Under the pieces are notes generated by a model that was not told where the DNA came from, made no database searches, and saw only the letters and a list, made by a program, of their open reading frames with translations. The translations under genes were made by a program, and so were the position numbers. Positions 8,234-16,329 of a DNA stretch of 64,000 nucleotides are shown one piece after another. Within the stretch, counting starts at the first letter, position 1. Every line of letters starts with the position of its first letter. Source of the stretch: Allofournierella massiliensis (GTDB lineage Bacteria > Bacillota > Clostridia > Oscillospirales > Ruminococcaceae); assembly GCF_004345265.1 (NCBI RefSeq), contig NZ_SLUM01000006.1:87365-151364 (forward strand). Direction: 5' to 3'.

Positions 8234-10216
8234 GTGCAGGATCCATCCGCCCGGGCGCGCAAAAATCTGAAATATCTCACACTGCTCGCCCGGGAATATC
8301 CGAACATTGCCGCCGCCAGCAGCGAAATTATCAATTTACAGGCCATTCTGAAACTGCCCAAGGGCACCGAGCATTTCATGAGCGATCTGCATGGTGAAGC
8401 CGAGGCATTTACCCATATCGTGAACAACGCATCCGGCGTCATCAAGGAAAAGGTGGACCGGGTGCTGGGCCCCGGGGTGCCGGAGCAGGAACGGGCGGAG
8501 TTCGCCACCCTGATCTATTACCCGGCCCAGAAACTGGATGAGCTGAAGGATCGCCAGACCGACCTGAACGCCTGGTACAGGCAGACCCTCTACCGGCTGA
8601 TCGACGTGTGCCGGGTGGTTTCCTCCAAGCATACCCGAAGCTTTGTGCGCAAGCGGCTGCCCAAGAACTACGCCTATATTCTGGACGAGCTGCTCCACGC
8701 CCATTTTGAGGATCACGACAAGGAGTTTTACTACGGGCAGATTTTGTCCAGCATCATTGATGTGGGCCGGGCCGACGACTTTATCGAGGCCATGTGTGGG
8801 CTCATCAAGAATCTGGCGGTGTTCAAGCTGCACATCGTGGGCGACATTTTCGACCGGGGCCCCCGGCCGGATCAGATCATGGAGCAGCTGCTGAACCACC
8901 ATTCGGTGGATATCCAGTGGGGCAACCATGACGTGGTCTGGATGGGTGCTGCTGCCGGCAGCCCCATCTGCATCGCTACCGTGCTGCGCACCAGTCTTGC
9001 CTACAACAATCTGGAAGCGCTGGAGGACGGCTACGGCATCAACCTGCGGCCGCTTGCTCTGTTTGCGGAAAGCGAGTACCGGGACTGCGATATGCACCAT
9101 TTCTATCCCCGCACTGACGAAGCCCGGGGACCCTATCACCGCAGCGAGCTGATTCGCACCGCCCGGATGCACAAGGCCATTGCCATCATCATGTTCAAGC
9201 TGGAGTGCCAGGTCATCGACCGCAACCCGGATTTTGAGCTGGAAGGGCGGGACTTTTTGCGTCGCATCAATTATAGGGAGGGCACCGTGGAGGTGGAGGG
9301 CAAATGTTATCCTCTGCGGGATGACGATTTCCCCACCGTGAACCCGGCGGACCCGGCCCGGCTCACCCGCCAGGAGCAGGAGGTCATGGAAGCTCTCCAG
9401 CGCAGCTTCATGGAAAGCGAGCGCCTGCAGCGGCATGTGCGCTTTTTGTTCGCCAAAGGCGGTGTGTATCACATTGAAAACGGCAACCTGATGTTCCACG
9501 GTGCAGTGCCCCTGACCGAAAGCGGCAGCTTTGCGGTGGAAACCTTTGAGCAGCATGGCTATGCCGGCCGGGCGCTGATGGACTACTGCGACGAGCGGGC
9601 CCGGCGGGGGTATTTTGCCCCTGAAGGCAGCGCCGAGCGTCAGAGCGGCGAGGACTTCCTGTGGTACCTGTGGTGCGGCAAACTGTCGCCGCTGTATGGC
9701 CGCGATAAGATGACCACCTTCGAGCGCCTCTTCGTGGAGGATCCGGAAACCCATACGGAGACCAAGAATCCCTATTACCGGCATGTGAACGATTCCAAGA
9801 TGGCACGTGCCATTCTGGCGGAGTTCGGGCTGGATCAGACCCACAGCCACATTGTAAACGGTCATGTACCGGTGCGGGCAGCCAAGGGCGAAACTCCGGT
9901 GAAGGGGGAAGGGCGCCTGATTGTAATCGATGGCGGCTTCTGCCGTGCCTATCACGAAAAAACCGGCATTGCCGGCTATACGCTGGTATACAACAGCCGG
10001 GGGATGTCGCTGCGGCAGCACGAACCCTTTGAAAGCGCCGAGAAAGCCATTCGGGAGAATCTGGATATTGCCTCCACTGTGGAGGTGTTCGAGACCTGTG
10101 AAAAGCGCACCCTGGTGGGCGATACCGACAATGGCCAGCGCCTTGCTGCCGATGTGGAAGATCTGAAGCTGCTGGTGCAGGCCTACCAGATGGGTCTGGT
10201 CAAAGAAAAAACCTGA
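8234..10216 (+). CDS. fbp: Fructose-1,6-bisphosphatase class III
   Basis: Hydrolyses fructose 1,6-bisphosphate to fructose 6-phosphate in gluconeogenesis. This is the Firmicutes-type class III enzyme, with a metallophosphatase core: SDLHGE near residue 50, GDIFDRGPRPD near 205 and WGNHDVVWMGA near 233. Length 660 aa is close to the B. subtilis enzyme. The GTG start is supported by AAAGGAGG eight bases upstream. The phosphatase-like gene at 10250 follows within 33 bases and is probably cotranscribed. Confidence 0.93.
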   Translation: MQDPSARARKNLKYLTLLAREYPNIAAASSEIINLQAILKLPKGTEHFMSDLHGEAEAFTHIVNNASGVIKEKVDRVLGPGVPEQERAEFATLIYYPAQKLDELKDRQTDLNAWYRQTLYRLIDVCRVVSSKHTRSFVRKRLPKNYAYILDELLHAHFEDHDKEFYYGQILSSIIDVGRADDFIEAMCGLIKNLAVFKLHIVGDIFDRGPRPDQIMEQLLNHHSVDIQWGNHDVVWMGAAAGSPICIATVLRTSLAYNNLEALEDGYGINLRPLALFAESEYRDCDMHHFYPRTDEARGPYHRSELIRTARMHKAIAIIMFKLECQVIDRNPDFELEGRDFLRRINYREGTVEVEGKCYPLRDDDFPTVNPADPARLTRQEQEVMEALQRSFMESERLQRHVRFLFAKGGVYHIENGNLMFHGAVPLTESGSFAVETFEQHGYAGRALMDYCDERARRGYFAPEGSAERQSGEDFLWYLWCGKLSPLYGRDKMTTFERLFVEDPETHTETKNPYYRHVNDSKMARAILAEFGLDQTHSHIVNGHVPVRAAKGETPVKGEGRLIVIDGGFCRAYHEKTGIAGYTLVYNSRGMSLRQHEPFESAEKAIRENLDIASTVEVFETCEKRTLVGDTDNGQRLAADVEDLKLLVQAYQMGLVKEKT

Positions 10217-10249
10217 CCGGTCCGGTCAGCTGCAGGAAAGGTGAATCTT

Positions 10250-11038
10250 ATGGAATGGACTCCGGGCAAGCCGCCGCCCTTTGAAACGGCGGAAAATTTC
10301 CGTGAGCTGGGCGGCTGGCCTGCGGCGGACGGCCGCAGGGTAAAGCGCGGTTTGATCTGGCGCAGCGGTGCGCTGTGTCAGATCTGCACTCCGGCCGATC
10401 AGGCGCGGTTTGAACAGTTGGGAATCCGTGTGGTGAGTGATTTGCGCTCCGCGGTGGAGCGTGGCAGGGAACCTGATCCGGATTTTGCCGGCGTGATCCG
10501 CCATGACATCGGAGCAATCCGAAACGCCGAGGGCGGGGAACAGCCCATCGATGCCAACGATTCGCTGCATCTGGATGCGCAGGGGCTGAAGGATCTGGCG
10601 CAGGAAATGATGGATATCTATTCCGCGCTGCCTTTCGATAACCCGGCCTACCGGGAAATTTTCCGGGAAATGCTGGATGGTCGGATGCCGCTGCTGTTCC
10701 ACTGCTCCGCCGGCAAGGACCGCACCGGCGTTGCCGCGGCCCTGATTCTGCTGGCGCTGGGCGCGAGCAGGGAAACGGTAATGGAAGATTTTCTGGCCAC
10801 CAATACCTGCCGCCCCGGTGCAGTGCAGGAATGCCTGGATGTTTACCGGCAGATGCTGGAACAGAGCCCGGAGGTGCGCCCCATTCTGGAACTGGTCAGC
10901 GGGGTGCGGCCGGAGAGCATGCAGGCGGTATTCGATGCCATCGACCGGCGCTATGCCTGCATGGAGGATTTTTTTGCCGCCGAATATGGCATGGGGCCCG
11001 AGCAGCTGCAGCTGCTGCGGGACCGGTGCCTGGAATAA
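10250..11038 (+). CDS. Tyrosine-protein phosphatase-like protein
   Basis: Predicted cysteine-dependent phosphatase of the DUF tyrosine/serine-phosphatase (IphP-like) family. The P-loop HCSAGKDRTG is complete, with C152 as nucleophile and the following Arg. The N-terminal signature FRELGGWPAADGR is also typical. The substrate could be phosphotyrosine, phosphoserine or phosphoinositide; the sequence does not tell. The ATG at 10250 is preferred over the GTG at 10241 because AGGAAAGG abuts the GTG but is well spaced from the ATG. A GC-rich stem without a U-tract (11039-11056) follows. Confidence 0.82.
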   Translation: MEWTPGKPPPFETAENFRELGGWPAADGRRVKRGLIWRSGALCQICTPADQARFEQLGIRVVSDLRSAVERGREPDPDFAGVIRHDIGAIRNAEGGEQPIDANDSLHLDAQGLKDLAQEMMDIYSALPFDNPAYREIFREMLDGRMPLLFHCSAGKDRTGVAAALILLALGASRETVMEDFLATNTCRPGAVQECLDVYRQMLEQSPEVRPILELVSGVRPESMQAVFDAIDRRYACMEDFFAAEYGMGPEQLQLLRDRCLE

Positions 11039-11100
11039 GGCCGGGGGTTCCCGGCCGCAAATAAAAAGCAACCAAATAGCAAAAGGAGAGTTGACACACT

Positions 11101-11820
11101 ATGCCTACCCCTCACAACAAAGCCGAAATGGGCCAGATTGCAAAGACTGTTCTCATGCCCGGTGACCCTCTGCGTGCAAAATTCATTGCAGAGACTTTTT
11201 TGGAAAATCCGGTGCTGTTCAATGACGTGCGCGGTATGCTGGGCTTCACCGGCACCTATCAGGGCCGCCCTGTCAGCGTGATGGGCAGCGGCATGGGCAT
11301 GCCCTCCATCGGCATCTATTCCTACGAGCTGTACAGCCAGTATGGTGTGGAGAACATCATCCGGATCGGATCCGCCGGCTCTTACACCGACAAGGCCAAA
11401 ATCTATGACGTGGTTCTGGCCATCGGCGCTTACTCCGAAAGCAGTTATGCCCGCACCCAGAATGGCTGCGAGGATGATACCCTGACCCCCAGCGCCGAGC
11501 TGTGTGATGCCCTGCGCGCCAGTGCGGCCAAGCTGGGCATTCCCATGGTGGAGGGCGTAATCCATTCCAGCGATGTTTTCTACCGCCACGATGACCGCAC
11601 CAACCCCACATACTGGGAGCGCCTGCGGGATGAAAAGGGCTGTGTAGCTGTGGAGATGGAGAGCTTTGCTCTGTTCCACAATGCCAATGTGCTGGGCAAG
11701 CGGGCTGCCTGCCTGCTCACCATTTCCGACAGCTTTGTGAGCAGCGAGGCCACCACTGCCGAGGAGCGCCAGCTCAGCTTCACCAACATGATGAAGATCG
11801 CGCTGGGCGCGGAGGTGTAA
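11101..11820 (+). CDS. deoD: Purine-nucleoside phosphorylase (DeoD type)
   Basis: Phosphorolysis of purine (deoxy)nucleosides to free base and (deoxy)ribose 1-phosphate. The sequence matches the small hexameric DeoD class: MPTPHNKAEMG start, MPGDPLRAKFIAE phosphate-binding region, GSGMGMPSIGIYSYEL near residue 61 and EMESFALF near 180. Length 239 aa is standard. AAAAGGAG precedes the ATG. It is directly followed by cdd, two bases apart, which points to a nucleoside salvage operon. Confidence 0.95.
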   Translation: MPTPHNKAEMGQIAKTVLMPGDPLRAKFIAETFLENPVLFNDVRGMLGFTGTYQGRPVSVMGSGMGMPSIGIYSYELYSQYGVENIIRIGSAGSYTDKAKIYDVVLAIGAYSESSYARTQNGCEDDTLTPSAELCDALRASAAKLGIPMVEGVIHSSDVFYRHDDRTNPTYWERLRDEKGCVAVEMESFALFHNANVLGKRAACLLTISDSFVSSEATTAEERQLSFTNMMKIALGAEV

Positions 11821-11822
11821 GG

Positions 11823-12236
11823 ATGGAAAAGGCTGAACTGGCGCGTCTGGCCATCCAGGCGCGGGAGATGGCGTATACCCCTTACTCCCATTTCAACGTG
11901 GGCGCCGCACTTCTGGCAAAGGATGGCCGGGTGTTTACCGGCTGCAACATTGAAAATGCTGCCTACACTCCCTCCAACTGTGCGGAACGCACCGCCCTGT
12001 TCAAGGCAGTGAGCGAGGGCGCACGGGAGTTTTCCATGCTGGCTGTGGTGGGTGCGCCTGCCGGCCAGCAGCCGCCCTTCCCGGTGACCGGCCCCTGCGG
12101 GGTGTGCCGCCAGGCACTGAACGAGTTCTGCGAGCTGGAGATGCCTATTTTGCTGGTGACCGGCCCGGACAGCTGGACCGAGGTAACGCTGGGTGAGCTG
12201 CTGCCCTATAATTTCGGGCCGCGGGATCTGGCCTGA
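11823..12236 (+). CDS. cdd: Cytidine deaminase
   Basis: Deaminates cytidine and deoxycytidine to uridine and deoxyuridine. The homotetrameric zinc-enzyme motifs are present: CAERTA near residue 53 (zinc Cys and catalytic Glu) and PCGVCRQ near 90 (two zinc Cys). Length 137 aa is standard. The ribosome binding site (GGAGG) lies inside the end of deoD, so translation is probably coupled. Its uridine product is a substrate for the phosphorylase encoded at 19895. Confidence 0.95.
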   Translation: MEKAELARLAIQAREMAYTPYSHFNVGAALLAKDGRVFTGCNIENAAYTPSNCAERTALFKAVSEGAREFSMLAVVGAPAGQQPPFPVTGPCGVCRQALNEFCELEMPILLVTGPDSWTEVTLGELLPYNFGPRDLA

Positions 12237-12267
12237 GCGGAGCAAACGGCAGTATAGTACGACTTAT

Positions 12268-12286
12268 TTTGGTTAATGTTAACAAA
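12268..12286. promoter_or_regulatory. Near-palindrome upstream of the BMP promoter, candidate operator
   Basis: TTTGGTTAA-TG-TTAACAAA is an interrupted inverted repeat with one extra G in the left arm. It sits about 30 bases upstream of the -35 hexamer of the lipoprotein gene. No regulator can be named. Confidence 0.3.
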
Positions 12287-12315
12287 TTGTAATGCCATGT
12301 ATTTGCAGTAACTGG

Positions 12316-12344
12316 TTGAAATTTGTCACTCTGGTGGCTATAAT
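12316..12344 (+). promoter_or_regulatory. Sigma-A promoter for the BMP lipoprotein gene
   Basis: TTGAAA (12316-12321), 17-base spacer, TATAAT (12339-12344), about 85 bases before the ATG. Confidence 0.7.
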
Positions 12345-12428
12345 AAAATAGCTAATGGGGAAATTCCCCAGAAACCGATGCCTGCTTGCGGCGCGGTTAT
12401 TCCACAACAGAAAAAAGGAGATTGAATC

Positions 12429-13502
12429 ATGAAAAAACTGATCTCGATCGTACTGGCAGCAGCCATGGCCGTGTCCATGGTGGCCTGCGGCGGTGCTTCT
12501 TCCACTGCCACTTCCACCGGCGCTTCCTCCGGGGCTGCTTCCACTGCTGCTTCCGGCGAAGCGACCTCCGATAAGGAGATCTCCGTTGGTATGATCACTG
12601 ACGTGGGCGGCGTAAACGACCGTTCCTTCAACCAGACTTCCTGGGAGGGTCTGCAGACTCTGGCCGAGGAGAACCCCAACATCAAGGTAAGCTACCTGGA
12701 GTCCAAGACCGACGCTGACTACAGCGCCAACATCGAGACCTACCTGAGCGAGGGTACCGACCTGATCATCTGTGTTGGCTACATGCTGGCTGAGGCCACC
12801 AAGGCTGCCGCCGAGGCCAACCCCGATCAGCTGTTCGCCATCATCGATGACGCTTCCATCGATCTGCCCAACGTTGCCTGCCTGATGTTCTCTCAGGCTG
12901 AGGCTTCCTACCTGGTGGGCATCGTGGCCGGCCTGGCTACCGAGACCAACACCGTTGGTTACGTTCAGGGCATGGTTTCCGATTCCATGAACCAGTTTGG
13001 CTGCGGCTTCATCGCCGGCGTTAAGTCCGTGAACCCCGAGGCCACTGTTCTGCAGTTCAACGCCAACAACTTCGGCGATCCCACCGGCGGTAACACCGCT
13101 GCTACCGATATGATCACCAAGGATGCTGACGTGGTATTCCACGCTGCCGGCGCTACCGGTAACGGTGTGATCGAGGCCTGCAAGGCCAACGGCGTATACG
13201 CCATCGGCGTGGACACCGACCAGGCTCCTCTGGCCCCCGAAACCGTGATCACTTCTGCCATGAAGCGCGTTGACATCGCTGCTCAGGACATCTCCCTGGC
13301 CGTTGCCAACGGCACCTTCACTCCCGGCGTGCACCTGTACAGCCTGGAGAACGGCGGTGTTGACCTGTCTCCCACCCGCGATCTGCTGACCGACGAGATG
13401 CTGACCGCTGTTGAGGATGCCAAGGCCAAGATCATTGCCGGCGAAGTTCAGGTTCCCTCCACTCCCGAAGAGCTGGGCGGCGATCTGTTCACCCTGAAGT
13501 AA
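12429..13502 (+). CDS. BMP-family nucleoside-binding lipoprotein
   Basis: Substrate-binding component of a nucleoside-type ABC importer, anchored outside the membrane by a lipidated Cys. The signal peptide MKKLISIVLAAAMAVSM ends in the lipobox MVAC (Cys19). A Ser/Thr/Ala-rich linker (to about residue 50) leads into the Bmp/PnrA fold (KEISVGMITDVGGVNDRSFN). Members bind purine and pyrimidine nucleosides. AAAAAAGGAG precedes the ATG. The gene has its own promoter and terminator, which would let the binding protein be made in excess over the ATPase and permeases encoded 2.8 kb downstream. Confidence 0.9.
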   Translation: MKKLISIVLAAAMAVSMVACGGASSTATSTGASSGAASTAASGEATSDKEISVGMITDVGGVNDRSFNQTSWEGLQTLAEENPNIKVSYLESKTDADYSANIETYLSEGTDLIICVGYMLAEATKAAAEANPDQLFAIIDDASIDLPNVACLMFSQAEASYLVGIVAGLATETNTVGYVQGMVSDSMNQFGCGFIAGVKSVNPEATVLQFNANNFGDPTGGNTAATDMITKDADVVFHAAGATGNGVIEACKANGVYAIGVDTDQAPLAPETVITSAMKRVDIAAQDISLAVANGTFTPGVHLYSLENGGVDLSPTRDLLTDEMLTAVEDAKAKIIAGEVQVPSTPEELGGDLFTLK

Positions 13503-13520
13503 GCATTATTCAGGCTTGTA

Positions 13521-13558
13521 AGAGCCGCGCCTCAAAATCGAGGCGCGGCTCTTTTTTT
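13521..13558 (+). terminator. Intrinsic terminator after the BMP gene
   Basis: AGAGCCGCGCCTC pairs with GAGGCGCGGCTCT around AAAATC, followed by seven T. Confidence 0.93.
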
Positions 13559-13674
13559 GGGAGCACACTGCGTGCGTTCTTTGCACTGAAAAAGGTGTAA
13601 AGTACTACTTTCGGTTTTTTGAACAAAAGCACTGGCTAATTTCAGTCTGTTTGGTAGGAAACACGTGATCGTTG

Positions 13675-13703
13675 TTGAAATAGGGCGGGCTTTTTGGTAC
13701 AAT
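13675..13703 (+). promoter_or_regulatory. Sigma-A promoter for yjjI
   Basis: TTGAAA (13675-13680), 17-base spacer, TACAAT (13698-13703) with TGG immediately before it (extended -10). Confidence 0.65.
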
Positions 13704-13780
13704 AATACTGAAAAAAAGTTGGCTTTTTTGCCGACTCTGGATAAGCAATAAAGCTGAAACCAAGGGAGGGTATGCTCACT

Positions 13781-15322
13781 ATGAGAAGCATTTCTATGGA
13801 GACCGTGGAGGCAAAGCGCGCCGAGATCCTGGCCACTCTGAAGGATCAGACCGCGACCCACGAGCAGAAAGTTACCTATCTGGCCCGTCATGCGGAAAAT
13901 TTCCTGACCGTGCTGGATGAGCCGGAAGGTCTGGATGAGCTGATGCGCTGCGAACAGGAGGATCGCTGCATCTGCAATCTGTTTGAGGGCGATGCGCCCT
14001 ATCGCCCCCGTTACATCTGCCCGGACTATCCGAAATTCATGAAAGAGGGCAGCGCGTTCCTGCAGCTGGATCCCCCGAAGGATCTGTTTGAGGCTTTGAA
14101 CAACCTGCAGATTCTGTATCACAACGTTCCCAGCATCACCAACTACCCCGTATACATCGGTGATCTGGATCTGCTGCTGGAGCCCTTTGTGAAAGATCTT
14201 GACGACGAGACCGTGAAGAAGGCTCTGCGCCTGTTCCTCACCAGTGTGGACCGCACCATTCTGGACTCCTTCTGCCATGCCAACATCGGCCCCACCATGA
14301 CTCGTACCGGCATGCTGCTGATGGAGGTGGAAGCGGAGCTGCAGAACGCCGTACCCAACCTGACCATGCGTGTCAGCAAGGACACCCCGGATGAGTTCGT
14401 GATGGCTGGCATCGAGTGCGCGCTGCGCTGCGCGAAGCCCAGCTTCGCCAACGATCGCATGTTCCGCAGCGAGCTGGGCGATGATTACTGCATCGCCAGC
14501 TGCTACAACGGCCTGTACAAGGGCGGCGGATCCTACACCCTGTGCCGGCTGCTGCTGGCCGGCATTGCCAAGCGCAGCAAGAACATTCAGGATTTCAAGG
14601 AAAATCAGCTTCCCCATGTAATGGACGTGATGGCCCGTTACATGGATGCCCGCGTTCGCTTCCTGGTAGAGGAGAGCGGTTTCTTCGAGAGCAATTTCCT
14701 GGCTCTGGAAGGTCTGATCCGCCGCGATCGTTTCAGCGCCATGTTCGGCCTGGTTGGTATGGCCGAGTGCGTCAACGACCTGCTGGCCAAGGAAGGCATC
14801 GAAGGCCGCTTCGGCCACAGCGAGGCTGCGGACAAGCTGGGTGTGGAGATTATGGAGCAGATCAATGCCTTCTGCAACGCGCATCCCGCCCCCTACTGCG
14901 AGGCCACCGGTGGCCACTACCTGCTGCATGCGCAGGTGGGTATGGATTACGATAAGAACAGCACCCCCGGCACCCGTATCCCTGTTGGCGAGGAGCCTGC
15001 CGAGCTGATCGACCACCTGAAGAACATCAACCTGTTCCACAAGTACTTCATCTCCGGCGCCGGCGATATCTTCCCGGTGGATCTGACCGTGCACAAGAAC
15101 CACAAGTTCCTGCTGGATGTGATCCGCGGTTCCTTCGATCTGGAGATCCGTTACCTGAGCTTCTACGGCAGCGACAGCGACGTGATCCGTGTGACCGGCT
15201 ATCTGGCCAAGCGTTCCGAGATCGAAAAGCTCGCCGAGGGTCATAACGTGCTGCTGAACACCACCGGCCTGGCCCTTGGTGCCACCCGCAACTGCCACGC
15301 TCAGGATCGTCGGGTGCGCTGA
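13781..15322 (+). CDS. yjjI: YjjI-type glycyl radical enzyme (DUF3029)
   Basis: Predicted oxygen-sensitive glycyl radical enzyme whose reaction is not established to my knowledge. The C-terminal glycyl radical loop is present as RVTGYLAKRSE, with the radical Gly at residue 473 (GGC at 15197-15199). The candidate thiyl cysteines are C237 and C241 in CIASCYN. Length (513 aa) is short compared with PFL (~760) and agrees with the YjjI family. The ATG at 13781 is preferred to the one at 13772 because GGGAGGG is one base from the latter and ten from the former. The activase gene yjjW follows after one base. Its neighbours are nucleoside transport and salvage genes. Confidence 0.88.
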   Translation: MRSISMETVEAKRAEILATLKDQTATHEQKVTYLARHAENFLTVLDEPEGLDELMRCEQEDRCICNLFEGDAPYRPRYICPDYPKFMKEGSAFLQLDPPKDLFEALNNLQILYHNVPSITNYPVYIGDLDLLLEPFVKDLDDETVKKALRLFLTSVDRTILDSFCHANIGPTMTRTGMLLMEVEAELQNAVPNLTMRVSKDTPDEFVMAGIECALRCAKPSFANDRMFRSELGDDYCIASCYNGLYKGGGSYTLCRLLLAGIAKRSKNIQDFKENQLPHVMDVMARYMDARVRFLVEESGFFESNFLALEGLIRRDRFSAMFGLVGMAECVNDLLAKEGIEGRFGHSEAADKLGVEIMEQINAFCNAHPAPYCEATGGHYLLHAQVGMDYDKNSTPGTRIPVGEEPAELIDHLKNINLFHKYFISGAGDIFPVDLTVHKNHKFLLDVIRGSFDLEIRYLSFYGSDSDVIRVTGYLAKRSEIEKLAEGHNVLLNTTGLALGATRNCHAQDRRVR

Positions 15323-15323
15323 T

Positions 15324-16166
15324 ATGAAGGCGCTGGTGAATAAGATCATCCCGTTCAGTTCGGTGGACGGGCCGGGCAACCGAACCGCGATCTTTCTTCA
15401 GGGATGTAACTTCAACTGTCTTTACTGCCACAACCCGGAGACCATCAACCAGTGCGTGAATTGCGGTCAGTGCGTGAAGGTGTGCCCGGTGGGCGCGCTT
15501 TCCATGCAGGACGGCAAGGTCTGCTATGACTACACCAAGTGCGTATTCTGCGATGCCTGCTTCAAGCAGTGCCCCAACAGCTCCTCACCCCGGGTTCGTT
15601 CCATGACCCCGGAGGAAGTTATGGTGGAGGTTCGCAAAAACGTGCCCTTCATCCGGGGAATCACGGTGTCCGGCGGGGAATGTACCCGCTGGAGGGATTT
15701 TCTGGTGGAACTGCTGGGCATCGCCAGGGCTGAGGGGCTGTCCACTTTGCTGGACAGCAACGGCAGCTACGATTTTTCTCAGGATCCGGAACTTCTGGCC
15801 GTGACCGATGGCGTGATGCTGGACATCAAGGCCTGGACCAGCGAGGATCACAAGGCCGTCACCGGGGTGGACAATACCCAGGTGCGTGCCAATCTGGAAT
15901 TTCTGGCCCGAGCCGGCAAGCTGGAAGAGCTGCGTACCGTGGTGGTTCCCGGCCTCTTTGATGCCGAGACTGCGGTGCGTGAGGCATCTGCCGTTGCTGC
16001 CCCCTGGCAGGACAAACATCCCATGCGGTACAAGATTATCTGCTACCGCCCCATGGGCGTGCGGGAGAGCGAAAAAGAGCGCCTGCAGCAGCCCACAGCG
16101 GAATACCTGCAGCAGCTGGCCGACCTGGCCCGCGCACAGGGCATCCGCGATGTGGTGATCACCTGA
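15324..16166 (+). CDS. yjjW: YjjW-type glycyl radical enzyme activase
   Basis: Predicted radical SAM activase that abstracts hydrogen from the YjjI glycine. The radical SAM cluster motif is C28, C32 and C35 (GCNFNCLYC). An inserted two-cluster ferredoxin region follows: C44, C47, C50, C54 and C73, C76, C79, C83. This is usual for activases other than PflA. Length is 280 aa. The ATG at 15324 overlaps the region of the yjjI stop (TGATATG), so translation is likely coupled. Confidence 0.9.
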   Translation: MKALVNKIIPFSSVDGPGNRTAIFLQGCNFNCLYCHNPETINQCVNCGQCVKVCPVGALSMQDGKVCYDYTKCVFCDACFKQCPNSSSPRVRSMTPEEVMVEVRKNVPFIRGITVSGGECTRWRDFLVELLGIARAEGLSTLLDSNGSYDFSQDPELLAVTDGVMLDIKAWTSEDHKAVTGVDNTQVRANLEFLARAGKLEELRTVVVPGLFDAETAVREASAVAAPWQDKHPMRYKIICYRPMGVRESEKERLQQPTAEYLQQLADLARAQGIRDVVIT

Positions 16167-16190
16167 TCGCCACTGTATTCCTGAAAAACA

Positions 16191-16303
16191 GGGAAGTGCA
16201 CAGGCGCTTCCCGGAACCGACGGGTATTGCCCGCAGACCGGGCAGCGCCTGCCGGATATGAAACCGCTTTGCACCCCGCACGCAGGCCGATGACGCGGGT
16301 GGG
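16191..16303 (+). other. Cluster of stem-loops between yjjW and the ABC ATPase
   Basis: At least three hairpins can be drawn: GGGAAGTGC/GCGCTTCCC (16191-16212), CGGGTATTGCCCG (16221-16233), and CACCCCGC with GCGGGTG (16272-16301). None has a U-tract. They may act as mRNA processing or stability elements between the enzyme pair and the transporter genes. Confidence 0.35.
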
Positions 16304-16329
16304 GCGCAGGGTGAAAAGGAGGCTTATTT

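Noticed and set aside
12237..12428. Possible purine or other riboswitch before the BMP gene
   Set aside because: The promoter lies at 12316-12344, leaving only about 80 bases of leader. No conserved riboswitch core or terminator/antiterminator pair is visible.
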